Positions 1 to 7,219 of a stretch of 64,000 nt of DNA are shown here, piece by piece. The notes beneath the pieces are model-generated. The model was not told the DNA's origin. It worked only from the letters and a program-made list of their open reading frames with translations, and did no database searches. Positions within the stretch are counted from its first letter, which is position 1. Each line of letters starts with the position of its first letter. The DNA comes from JACRCG01 sp964524835 (GTDB lineage: Bacteria; Desulfobacterota; Desulfuromonadia; Geobacterales; Pseudopelobacteraceae). The position numbers and the translations under genes are program-made. The DNA lies in NCBI GenBank assembly GCA_964524835.1, contig CAZGEG010000003.1:62001-126000 (forward strand). Reading direction: 5' to 3'.

Positions 1-262
1 GGAAATGGCGGTTCAGGGTCGAGCGGTAGTAGGAAGCGCACCCCTGGGAGCCGTGCACGAAGGGGAGGGTCCCTTCAAAGCCGTGTGCAGCCAGCTGCGC
101 GCCCAGCGGCTGACAGGCGTGGACCGGGTTGATCACCAGCGCCTGGCGGGCGAAGTTCTTCTCCTTGTACTCTTCGGTGTTGATCCAGTTCTGGACCTTT
201 TCAATTTCTTCCGGTGTGGTTTCGACGATCTTTTTAACTTCAAGGTTCAGTAAGTTTGACAT
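1..262 (-). CDS. nifK: Nitrogenase MoFe protein beta chain NifK, N-terminal part only
   Basis: This is the first 87 residues of the beta subunit of the MoFe protein, which with NifD carries the P-cluster and reduces N2; the rest lies beyond base 1. The protein starts MSNLLNLEVKK. Two P-cluster cysteines are visible: Cys50 in PVHACQPLGAQ and Cys75 in GSQGCASYYRS, corresponding to Cys70 and Cys95 of the Azotobacter protein. The start at 262 is preceded by AAAGGAGATAT, a good ribosome-binding site. It is the third gene of nifH-nifD-nifK, separated from nifD by 193 bp, which is long for this operon and holds an inverted repeat. Expression should depend on the nifH promoter. Confidence 0.97.
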   Translation of the reverse strand, partial: MSNLLNLEVKKIVETTPEEIEKVQNWINTEEYKEKNFARQALVINPVHACQPLGAQLAAHGFEGTLPFVHGSQGCASYYRSTLNRHF

Positions 263-353
263 GGTATATCTCCTTTGGTGGGAAACCAATCCGTTACACC
301 ACCATTGTTTTTATTTTGCATTTCCCAACGGGGTCCGATTTTGATGCCAGGTC

Positions 354-430
354 GGTGGCGGGTGAGGATTTCGGCGGAGACGTAGCAGCGCTACGTCGCA
401 CAACGATAATCCGAAACCCGCCGCCGAAAT
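354..430. repeat. Nested inverted repeat between nifD and nifK
   Basis: Two nested dyads occupy the nifD-nifK spacer. The outer arms are ATTTCGGCGG (368-377) and CCGCCGAAAT (421-430); the inner arms are ACGTAGC (380-386) and GCTACGT (390-396) around AGC. GGCGGGT near 357-363 also matches ACCCGCC at 416-422. The RNA would form a stable cruciform-like structure without a T tract, so it looks more like a REP/palindromic intergenic element or an mRNA stability or processing structure than a terminator. Confidence 0.7.
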
Positions 431-455
431 GGCGCAAAAGCGGGCGCCGCACTAC

Positions 456-1901
456 CTAGAATGGTGCCTTCACCAGCTTCCAGGTCGGGCTGTTCACCGC
501 CATATCCACATCGCGGGCAAAGATCTCGAAACCCTTGTAGCCGTGGTAGGGACCGGAGTAATCCCAGCTGTGCATCTGGCGGAACGGGATCCCCATCTTC
601 TGGAACACGTATTTTTCCTTGATGCCGCTGCCGATCAGGTCCGGCTTGAGCGCATCGGCAAACTTCTCGAACTCGTACTCGGAAGGATCATCGTAGACTA
701 CCGTGGCATCCGGCATCTCCGGGGCGGTACGGTCATAGTCGTCGGTGTGGGCAAATTCATAACCGGAGCCGACACAGTCCATCCCCAGGTCCTCATAGGC
801 GCCGATCGTGTGGCGGGGACGGAGGCCTCCCACCAGCAGCATGACTTTCTTCCCTTCCAGGCGCGGACGGTACTCGTCGATGATGCCCTGCATGATCGGC
901 TCGTACTTGGCGATGGCCTGTTCGACTTTGTCCTGGATGTTCTGATCAAAACGGGCCCCGATGGCACGCAGGCTTTCCCTGATCTTGGTCGGGCCGAAGA
1001 AGTTGAATTCCAGCCAGGGGATGCCGAACTTCTCTTCCATGACCTTGCACATGTAATTCATGGAGCGATAGCAGTGGATCAGGTTCAGCTTGACGGTATG
1101 GGTGGCGGCAATTTTTTCCAGTTCGCCGTCGCCGGTCCAGACCGATTTTACGTTCAGGCCGATCTCTTCCAGCAGGGATTTGGCCGACCAGACGTCGCCG
1201 CCGATGTTGTAGTCGCCGATCAGGGAGATGTCATAGGGGCTCTCCGGCTCGGCAAATTCGCGGGTGCCGATGATGTAGTCGCGAATCGTGTCGTTGGAGA
1301 TGTGGTGTCCAAGCGACTGGGACACGCCGCGGAACCCCTCGCAGTTACAGGGGATGATCGGGATTTCCAGTTCCTTGGCGGAAGCCTTGGCCACCGAGTT
1401 GATGTCGTCGCCGATCAGGCCGACCGGGCACTCGGACAGGACCGAAATCCCCTTGGCCAGCGGAAACAGATCATGCGCCTCTTCCAGAAGGGTTTTCAGT
1501 TTTTTGTCGCCGCCGTAGACGATGTCCTTTTCCTGGAAGTCGGAGGTGAACTGCATCGGAAAACTGGTAACGCCGGTGATGCCGCTCATCAGGTTGCGCC
1601 TGGTGCCCCAGGAGTACCAGCCGCAGCCGACCGGGCCATGGGAAACGTGAACCATGTCGCGGATCGGGCCCCAGACAACCCCCTTGGCGCCGGCATAGGC
1701 ACAGCCGCGGGCGCTCATCACGCCGGGAACGGTCTTCTTGTTGGACTTAACCGACGCACAGCCGGAGGCGGCGTCATTGGGCGCCAGATGCGGGGCGCGC
1801 TTTTTCCTGGCCTTTTCGGGATAGACCGACAGGGCCTCATCGATCATGGCCTGGGTCGATTCCTTGGTGATGCCTTCTATTTTCCGTATCTTGTCTGACA
1901 T
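456..1901 (-). CDS. nifD: Nitrogenase MoFe protein alpha chain NifD
   Basis: Alpha subunit of dinitrogenase (481 aa), which holds the FeMo-cofactor and half of the P-cluster. P-cluster cysteines are Cys67 (SARGCAYAG), Cys93 (GPVGCGWYS) and Cys158 (SECPVGLIGDD). The cofactor ligands Cys277 (LIHCYRS) and His444 (QMHSWDYSG) and the substrate-channel residues Gln195 and His199 (SQSLGHHISND) are all present, so the enzyme appears intact and of the molybdenum type. The start is preceded by AAAGGAGACATATT. It lies between nifH (136 bp upstream, with a 106-bp inverted element in the gap) and nifK (193 bp downstream). It should be cotranscribed with nifH from the sigma54 promoter near 3070. Confidence 0.98.
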   Translation of the reverse strand: MSDKIRKIEGITKESTQAMIDEALSVYPEKARKKRAPHLAPNDAASGCASVKSNKKTVPGVMSARGCAYAGAKGVVWGPIRDMVHVSHGPVGCGWYSWGTRRNLMSGITGVTSFPMQFTSDFQEKDIVYGGDKKLKTLLEEAHDLFPLAKGISVLSECPVGLIGDDINSVAKASAKELEIPIIPCNCEGFRGVSQSLGHHISNDTIRDYIIGTREFAEPESPYDISLIGDYNIGGDVWSAKSLLEEIGLNVKSVWTGDGELEKIAATHTVKLNLIHCYRSMNYMCKVMEEKFGIPWLEFNFFGPTKIRESLRAIGARFDQNIQDKVEQAIAKYEPIMQGIIDEYRPRLEGKKVMLLVGGLRPRHTIGAYEDLGMDCVGSGYEFAHTDDYDRTAPEMPDATVVYDDPSEYEFEKFADALKPDLIGSGIKEKYVFQKMGIPFRQMHSWDYSGPYHGYKGFEIFARDVDMAVNSPTWKLVKAPF

Positions 1902-1919
1902 AATATGTCTCCTTTATTT

Positions 1920-2025
1920 TTCACCACGAAGACACGAAGTACACGAAGTAAAACCGTTATTTTCCACATAACTTAGTGAATGAAATATGATCAGTTCTTC
2001 GTGATCTTCGTGCCTTCGTGGTGAA
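1920..2025. repeat. Short MITE-like element, inverted CACGAAG termini, nifH-nifD spacer
   Basis: A 29-bp end at 1920-1948, made of three degenerate CACGAAG units, is repeated in inverted orientation at 1997-2025; about 26 of 29 positions agree. The enclosed ~48 bp are AT-rich and have no reading frame. The whole 106 bp fills nearly all of the nifH-nifD spacer. The architecture (three ~9-10-bp units per end, AT-rich middle) is the same as at 48111-48227 and around the GxxExxY gene, although the unit sequence differs. It would fold into a long hairpin in the nif mRNA. Confidence 0.75.
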
Positions 2026-2037
2026 CATTTTCGTTTA

Positions 2038-2904
2038 CTACGCCGCTGCCTCGACTACGCCCACCACGCTCTCGTCTTCCGCTTCCATGATGCCGTACTC
2101 CATCAGCAGGTCTTCCAGCTCTTCCATCTCCAGGGGGGTCGGCACCACCAGCATCTTGTTGTTGAGAATCTTCTCCGCCAGGGTGCGGTACTCCTGGGCC
2201 TGGGGATGTTCCGGCGAGTATTCGATAACGGTCATGCGGCGCATCTCGGCGCGCTGCACCTGGTTGTCGCGGGGGACGAAGTGGATCATCTGGGTGCTGA
2301 GCTTTGCCGCCAGCGCGCTGACCAGCTCGAATTCCTTGTCGGTCTTGCGGGCATTGCAGATCAGCCCGGCCAGACGCACTTTCCCGGATGAGGCGTATTT
2401 GAGGATACCCTTGGCGATGTTGTTGGCGGCGTACATGGCCATCATTTCGCCGGAGCAGACGATGTAGATCTCCTCGGCCTTGCCTTCGCGGATCGGCATG
2501 GCGAAACCGCCGCAGACGACGTCTCCCAGAACATCGTAGAACACGAAGTCAAGATCATCGGTATAGGCGCCGTTCTCTTCGAGGAAGTTGATGGCAGTGA
2601 TGACGCCGCGGCCGGCACAGCCGACGCCCGGCTCCGGTCCGCCGGACTCGACGCACTTGGTGTCCCCGTAGCCGATCTTCATGACATCTTCCAGTTCCAG
2701 GTCCTCGACCGTTCCCTTCTCGCGGACCAGGTCCATGACTGTGTTCTGCACCTTGGCGTGCAGGATCAGGCGGGTGGAGTCAGCCTTGGGGTCGCAGCCG
2801 ACGATCATGACCTTCTTGCCGAGGTAGGCCAGTCCCGCCACCGTGTTCTGGGTTGTCGTTGATTTGCCGATGCCGCCTTTGCCGTAAATTGCGATCTGTC
2901 TCAT
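2038..2904 (-). CDS. nifH: Nitrogenase iron protein NifH
   Basis: Dinitrogenase reductase (288 aa), the homodimeric ATP-dependent electron donor to NifDK, also needed for FeMo-cofactor maturation. The P-loop GKGGIGKS is at residues 8-15; the [4Fe-4S] ligands are Cys96 (GVGCAGRG) and Cys131 (DVVCGGFAM). Arg99 next to Cys96 is the residue ADP-ribosylated by DraT in other bacteria, which makes the draG gene at 31.9 kb relevant. I chose ATG at 2904 (MRQIAIYGKGG), the usual NifH start with GGAG eight bases upstream, rather than an in-frame start eight codons earlier. First gene of nifHDK; its 5' leader has a sigma54 promoter and a terminator-like hairpin. Confidence 0.98.
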   Translation of the reverse strand: MRQIAIYGKGGIGKSTTTQNTVAGLAYLGKKVMIVGCDPKADSTRLILHAKVQNTVMDLVREKGTVEDLELEDVMKIGYGDTKCVESGGPEPGVGCAGRGVITAINFLEENGAYTDDLDFVFYDVLGDVVCGGFAMPIREGKAEEIYIVCSGEMMAMYAANNIAKGILKYASSGKVRLAGLICNARKTDKEFELVSALAAKLSTQMIHFVPRDNQVQRAEMRRMTVIEYSPEHPQAQEYRTLAEKILNNKMLVVPTPLEMEELEDLLMEYGIMEAEDESVVGVVEAAA

Positions 2905-2962
2905 GGTGTTTCTCCTTTTGCTCACCAATCCGTGAGCAGCTGTGATTTTTAGTCCGGGGCAA

Positions 2963-3000
2963 AATAAAAAAGGCGCCCCATTCCTTTGAATGGAGGCGCC
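2963..3000 (-). terminator. Intrinsic-terminator hairpin in the nifH leader (candidate attenuator)
   Basis: On the minus strand GGCGCC (3000-2995) pairs with GGCGCC (2977-2972), with an inner stem CCATTC/GAATGG and loop AAAG, followed by TTTTTTATTTT. This is a textbook intrinsic terminator, yet it lies between the sigma54 promoter (3065-3079) and the nifH start (2904), so it would stop transcription before nifH unless overridden. A second small hairpin, CTGCC (3046-3042) with GGCAG (3029-3025), precedes it. Two hairpins, the second in a terminator, is the layout recognised by ANTAR antiterminators. Confidence 0.85.
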
Positions 3001-3064
3001 TTTGCCTTGGTCAACATACTGATACTGCCTTTTTTAACTGTGGCAGTTGGTTATCGAGATTAAA

Positions 3065-3079
3065 GCATTTGCCGTGCCA
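3065..3079 (-). promoter_or_regulatory. Sigma54 (-24/-12) promoter of nifHDK
   Basis: Minus-strand TGGCACGGCAAATGC has the invariant GG-N10-GC spacing and a perfect -24 TGGCAC; the -12 is ATGC instead of TTGC. The same TGGCAC-N5-ATGC occurs before nifV, nifB and the ANTAR regulator. The predicted start near 3053 gives a ~150-nt leader. No TGT-N10-ACA NifA site was seen upstream; a perfect palindrome TTGCATGCAA is at 3119-3128. Confidence 0.88.
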
Positions 3080-3199
3080 ATATTATTTAATTGTATGATA
3101 ACGGATGGTTATAAATAGTTGCATGCAAATAGATGCGGAAATGGGGGGGGAATCGGGATAGGAACACGCCAGCCGTACAGGCAGATGCCGAAAAATTAA

Positions 3200-4258
3200 T
3201 CAATCGGGCAGCATGCGAAACGCCGAGGCCTTGACGGCGGCAAAAATGGTGCTGCCCGGAGTAATGGCCAGTTCGTCGACCGCATCCTGAACGACCTCTG
3301 CGATCAGCGTATTTCCGGCGCATTCCAGCTCAACACCGATCTTCCTCCCCGAGCTGAACAGCGAGCGGACGCTGCATTCCAGGAGGTTGCGGGCGCTGAT
3401 GGCTTCCGGATGCTGCTTGAAGAGGATGATATCCTTGGAAGAGAGCTCCGCCATGGAGCAGTCACGGTCCGAGCCGGCCGAAAGCAGAAGTTGACCTGCG
3501 CCCCAGGGGTAGGCATAGAGCCCGGATTTATCGGCTGGCGCGCCCAGTGCCAGCAGGTTGATGTAGCCGGCCTGACTTTGACCCATGCGGTTACGGGCCA
3601 GCTGCTCACTGGTCGTCTGTTCAGCCAGAACACCCTTTTCAAAAGCCAGCACCGTATCAGTCATCAGGCGCATCTCGATCAATGAATGGGAGATGAACAG
3701 ATACGGAATGTTGAACTGTTCACTGACACTCTTCAGGTAGGGAATGATCTGGAAACGGAGTGAATCGTCCAGTGCCGAAAGCGGTTCGTCCATCAGGAGC
3801 AGGCGGGGATTGGCCAGAATGGCACGCCCCAGGGCGACGCGTTGCTTCTCGCCGCCCGACAGGTTAATCACTTCGCGGCCAAGCAGTTCTTCCAGGTTGA
3901 GCACCGTAACCAGGGCATCATAATCGATGCCGCGGTGTTCCGGACGGCAGCGTTTGAATCCATAGAGCAGATTGTTACGCACGTTCAGATGCGAAAACAG
4001 GCTGTGCTGCTGGAATACCATGGCGATCCGCCTCTTTTCGGGGCGCAGGTTGATCCTCCTGTCACTGCTGAAAAGACATGCGCCATCCAGAACGATCTCG
4101 CCGCTGTCCGGCTGGAGAAGTCCCGCCAGCATGCTCACCAGTGTCGACTTGCCGCTGCCCGACACGCCAAAGATGCCGACCCTGTCGCCGCTGACAGTTA
4201 CATCGGCGGACAGGGTAAACGCAGCGAAACTTTTCTTTACGGTCATGGAGAGGTTCAC
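3200..4258 (-). CDS. modC: Molybdate ABC transporter ATPase ModC
   Basis: ATPase of the molybdate importer (352 aa). Walker A GVSGSGKST is at 31-39, the signature LSGGE at 133-137 and Walker B LLLMDEP at 153-159. The C-terminal ~60 residues form a Mop-type molybdate-binding domain, as in ModC rather than generic ABC ATPases. A GTG start at 4258, one base after the modB stop, has GGAGG seven bases upstream; an ATG four codons in is the alternative. Last gene of modA-modB-modC, transcribed toward nifH and ending ~120 bp before the nifH promoter, which fits molybdenum supply for the nitrogenase cofactor. Confidence 0.95.
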   Translation of the reverse strand: MNLSMTVKKSFAAFTLSADVTVSGDRVGIFGVSGSGKSTLVSMLAGLLQPDSGEIVLDGACLFSSDRRINLRPEKRRIAMVFQQHSLFSHLNVRNNLLYGFKRCRPEHRGIDYDALVTVLNLEELLGREVINLSGGEKQRVALGRAILANPRLLLMDEPLSALDDSLRFQIIPYLKSVSEQFNIPYLFISHSLIEMRLMTDTVLAFEKGVLAEQTTSEQLARNRMGQSQAGYINLLALGAPADKSGLYAYPWGAGQLLLSAGSDRDCSMAELSSKDIILFKQHPEAISARNLLECSVRSLFSSGRKIGVELECAGNTLIAEVVQDAVDELAITPGSTIFAAVKASAFRMLPD

Positions 4259-4259
4259 G

Positions 4260-4949
4260 TCAGTCCCTCCGCGCCATGTTCAGGGCGCTCGGGCGCCATG
4301 CATACAGCGCCAGCAGCACCAGGAAGGAAAAGATCAGCATGACGGCGGCCATGCGGTGGGCCTGGGCGTATTCCAGCGCCTCCACGTGGTCATAAATCTG
4401 CACGGAGGCGACCCGCGAGACACCCGGTATGTTGCCGCCGATCATCAGCACTACGCCGAACTCACCCACCGTATGGGCAAAGGTCATGATCGCGGCGGTC
4501 AGAAAGCCGGGGCGCGCTAACGGCAGGGCCACCGAGAAGAATGCGTCCAGCCGCGATGCACCGAGGGTGGCGGCCACCTCAAGCGGTCGGTCGCCGATTG
4601 ATTCGAAGGCGTTCTGCAGCGGCTGCACCATGAACGGCAGCGAATAGAAGACCGAAGCCAGCACCAGCCCCCAGAAGGTGAACGGCAAGGCACCGACCCC
4701 CAAGGCGCGGGTCAGGCCGCCCACCGGTCCGTGTGGACCCATGGCCAGCAGCAGGTAGAACCCGAGCACCGAAGGCGGCAGCACCAGGGGGAGCGCCACC
4801 ACTGCCCCGATGGCCCCCTTCAGGCGCGAACGTGTCCGGGCCAGCCACCAGGCTACCGGAGTGCCGAGTATCAGCAGAATGACCGTGACGACCGATGCCA
4901 GTTTGATGGTGAGCCAGATCGCCTGGATATCTCCATTGGACAGAAACAT
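4260..4949 (-). CDS. modB: Molybdate ABC transporter permease ModB
   Basis: Inner-membrane permease (229 aa) with about five hydrophobic segments. The EAA loop that docks on ModC is seen as EVAATLGASRLDAFF followed by ALPLARPG. Length and sequence match the ModB family. It starts four bases after the modA stop and ends immediately before the modC start, so the three genes form a tight operon. No truncation or frameshift is visible. Confidence 0.95.
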   Translation of the reverse strand: MFLSNGDIQAIWLTIKLASVVTVILLILGTPVAWWLARTRSRLKGAIGAVVALPLVLPPSVLGFYLLLAMGPHGPVGGLTRALGVGALPFTFWGLVLASVFYSLPFMVQPLQNAFESIGDRPLEVAATLGASRLDAFFSVALPLARPGFLTAAIMTFAHTVGEFGVVLMIGGNIPGVSRVASVQIYDHVEALEYAQAHRMAAVMLIFSFLVLLALYAWRPSALNMARRD

Positions 4950-4953
4950 TTCC

Positions 4954-5730
4954 CTACCTTCCGGACTTCTCGCCCGGGAGCACGAAGCCGTATTTTGTCA
5001 TGACGCCACGAGCCTGTTTCGTGCCCATATAATCGGCGAACTTCTTCGCCAGCGGCTTGTTTCCGCCCCGCCTGGTGATGACGTACCCCTGCTCCAACGG
5101 GTTGTGCAGGTTTTCAGGGATCAGATAGTAGCCGCCCTTACCGGACAGCCCGGGGGCAATCACCATTGACAGGGCAATAATTCCCACCTGGGCATTGCCG
5201 GACTGCACGTACTGGGCGGTCTGGGCAATGTTCTCCCCAAACACCAGTTTCGGCTGCAGTTTTTCCCACAGACCCATGGAGCGCAGCGCCTCTTCCGCCC
5301 GCTTGCCATAGGGGGCATGTTTCGGGTTGGCAATGGCTATCTTGGTGACTTTCGGATCATCAAGGCCGGCCAGTGTCATAGTGGAGGCATCCATATCCGC
5401 GCCACACAGCACGATCCGGCCGACGGCATATGCCGTGGCATCGGCTGAGGCAAAACCCTTTTTAAACAGTTCCCTGGGGAAAGCGATGTCAGCGGAAAAA
5501 AACAGGTCGTAGGGAGCACCCTGCTGAATCTGGGTGTGAAATTTTCCGGAGGAGCCATAGGCAATTTGAACATCATTACCGGGTTGGCTCTTTTTGAAGT
5601 TGGCCACAAGTTCATCCATGGCAAATTTGAGGTCCGCTGCGGCAGCAATGGTTAATTTTTCGGCAGAGGCAGGCGACGACGTAAGCAGGATAATAACCAG
5701 CAGTTTCAGAATTGCGCTAGACATGCCCAT
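4954..5730 (-). CDS. modA: Molybdate-binding periplasmic protein ModA
   Basis: Solute-binding protein (about 258 aa) that captures molybdate for ModBC. It has an N-terminal signal peptide (LLVIILLTSSPASA before EKLTIAAAADL) and the family motifs AAAADLKFAMDEL, GSSGKFHTQI and YVQSGNAQVGI. I chose ATG at 5730 (MGMSSAILK), preceded by AAAGGGG; the longer frame upstream is not protein-like. First gene of modABC; the next gene upstream, an amidotransferase, ends 64 bp before, so co-transcription is possible. No convincing ModE operator was found in this gap. Confidence 0.94.
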   Translation of the reverse strand: MGMSSAILKLLVIILLTSSPASAEKLTIAAAADLKFAMDELVANFKKSQPGNDVQIAYGSSGKFHTQIQQGAPYDLFFSADIAFPRELFKKGFASADATAYAVGRIVLCGADMDASTMTLAGLDDPKVTKIAIANPKHAPYGKRAEEALRSMGLWEKLQPKLVFGENIAQTAQYVQSGNAQVGIIALSMVIAPGLSGKGGYYLIPENLHNPLEQGYVITRRGGNKPLAKKFADYMGTKQARGVMTKYGFVLPGEKSGR

Positions 5731-5794
5731 AATAAGCCCCTTTGTGACTTTGTCTGTATACCTCATGCCGAATTTTACCGCAACTGTAATGCCA

Positions 5795-6502
5795 TCAATG
5801 ATCTTTCCGGCAACAAGGTTGCGTCCCGGCGATCTGGAGGAAATTTTGCAGCAGTCGCCTGGCAGTGGTGCCATACTCCGTTGCTTCGCGGGAAAATGCT
5901 GCCACCAATTCTTCCGTTTTGGCCGGTGCTGCACTGTCCCACGCGCACCAGTCACGGATTATCTTTTCCGTCACTTCCGGGTGAAACTGCACTCCCCACG
6001 CGCAACTGCCGACGCGAAAGGCCTGGTGGGGGCATGCCGGTGAAGTCGCCAGCAACACTCCGTTGCCGGGAATATCGAAACTGTCGTGGTGCCACTGGAA
6101 ACTACTGAAAATCTCCGGAACATCCCTGAAAAGCCGATCAGCTTTCCCCTGTTCCGTCAGCTGAACGGGCAATGTTCCCAGTTCTTCCCATCGATTGGAT
6201 ACCACCTGCGCCCCCAGCGCGGCAGCCAGCAGCTGCGCACCCAGGCAGATGCCGAGGTACGGTACCCGGGCAGCCACAACGGTGCGAATGAGATTTTTCA
6301 GATCACCAAGGAAAGGGAAACGCTTGTCGTCGTTTGCCCCCATGGCGCCTCCCATAACGATCAGAGTCCGGATCTGCCCCGGTTCCGGGAGGAGGCCGTC
6401 CCGGTACGGGTGATGCACGAGGTGGGGAACGGTGTGATGGTCGAGCAGATTGCCGGGGGGCACTTCGGGATCATTCTGGATGATATGGAGCATACTCTTC
6501 AT
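5795..6502 (-). CDS. Class I glutamine amidotransferase-like protein
   Basis: A 235-aa stand-alone GATase1 protein resembling the glutaminase domain of GMP synthase and YfeJ-type proteins. The catalytic triad is visible: Cys86 in GICLGAQ, His174 and Glu176 in VQFHPEVTE. The start MKSMLHIIQND at 6502 has AAAGGG upstream; the longer open frame is rejected. The acceptor substrate is unknown, since no synthetase partner is adjacent. It sits between the macro-domain-like gene and modA on the same strand. Confidence 0.85.
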   Translation of the reverse strand: MKSMLHIIQNDPEVPPGNLLDHHTVPHLVHHPYRDGLLPEPGQIRTLIVMGGAMGANDDKRFPFLGDLKNLIRTVVAARVPYLGICLGAQLLAAALGAQVVSNRWEELGTLPVQLTEQGKADRLFRDVPEIFSSFQWHHDSFDIPGNGVLLATSPACPHQAFRVGSCAWGVQFHPEVTEKIIRDWCAWDSAAPAKTEELVAAFSREATEYGTTARRLLQNFLQIAGTQPCCRKDH

Positions 6503-6567
6503 GACAAGCCCTTTGCGCACATACCTGGAATTCTTACAGCTAAAAAACCTGAAAACAAGTTTTGCTG

Positions 6568-6993
6568 CTACTGACTGATAACAAGAAAACGGTGATCGAA
6601 GCACGCTTCCAGAAGCGGTTTTACATCCCCCCACGCCAGCCCTCCGCCGCCGCAGCCGGGACGGGGCACGACAACCCGCCCCCATCCCGAACGATCAGCC
6701 AGAAGCCTCAGTTCCTCCGCCGAACGGGCGATGATGCGCAGGTCGGGGAGACACCAGGGAGTTTCTTCCACCGGAAAGGTGACGATGCCGCACCCCAGGT
6801 CGTACACGTGGTTGCCCCCTTCCGCGAGCAGACTGCCCGTTTTTTCGGCAAGTCCTGGATAGCGAAGCGCCGCCTGACGCGCCACCCCCCTCCCGAAGAT
6901 CGCCCGGCCATCACGGGTCAGCGCACCGTTGGTGGTTATGGCGATGATCGCCGTTTCCGGGTAATCCCAGATGTCGCCTACGGTCTCAAGCAT
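6568..6993 (-). CDS. Macro-domain-like (ADP-ribose phosphatase-type) protein
   Basis: A small protein (141 aa from ATG 6993, which has ACGGAGTCGGGA upstream). Its sequence (IIAITTNGALTRDG, then FGRGVARQA and a C-terminal PRPGCGGGGL loop) matches macro-domain or Appr-1''-p-processing-like proteins, with the glycine-rich phosphate-binding loop expected near the C-terminus. It may bind ADP-ribose or a related nucleotide, but the substrate is inferred. A longer frame starting at 7137 is possible but lacks family support. It is the first gene of the run leading to modABC. Confidence 0.7.
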   Translation of the reverse strand: MLETVGDIWDYPETAIIAITTNGALTRDGRAIFGRGVARQAALRYPGLAEKTGSLLAEGGNHVYDLGCGIVTFPVEETPWCLPDLRIIARSAEELRLLADRSGWGRVVVPRPGCGGGGLAWGDVKPLLEACFDHRFLVISQ

Positions 6994-7219
6994 TCCCGAC
7001 TCCGTTATATATGGTGCTGATTTATGCTGATTTACGTATGCCGGCAAGAACAGCGGAGCAATCTCCGCGCCAAAAAAATGTTTGTATTTCGTAACCGTAC
7101 CGGCACTGATACGACCGGAGAGGAGAATGCGGTTCATGCGGAGGTACCCGATAAGCGGTTTACGTGATATAGTTCACGTATCTGTTCCAAGAGTTGAACC
7201 GTACCGTGGAGTAATGAGC

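Noticed and set aside
429..1898. 489-aa plus-strand open frame opposite nifD
   Set aside because: It is the exact shadow of nifD; the antisense composition (His/Asp/Gly/Val-rich, no domain) is typical of mirror frames of GC-rich genes.
3081..3199. NifA-type upstream activator site (TGT-N10-ACA) for nifH
   Set aside because: None found between modC and the promoter; Geobacter relatives use other enhancer-binding proteins. Only the palindrome TTGCATGCAA stands out, without support elsewhere.
7000..7012. ModE-like half site CGTTATATA upstream of the macro-domain gene
   Set aside because: Only one half of the ModE dyad is present and it is far from modA, so chance is likely.
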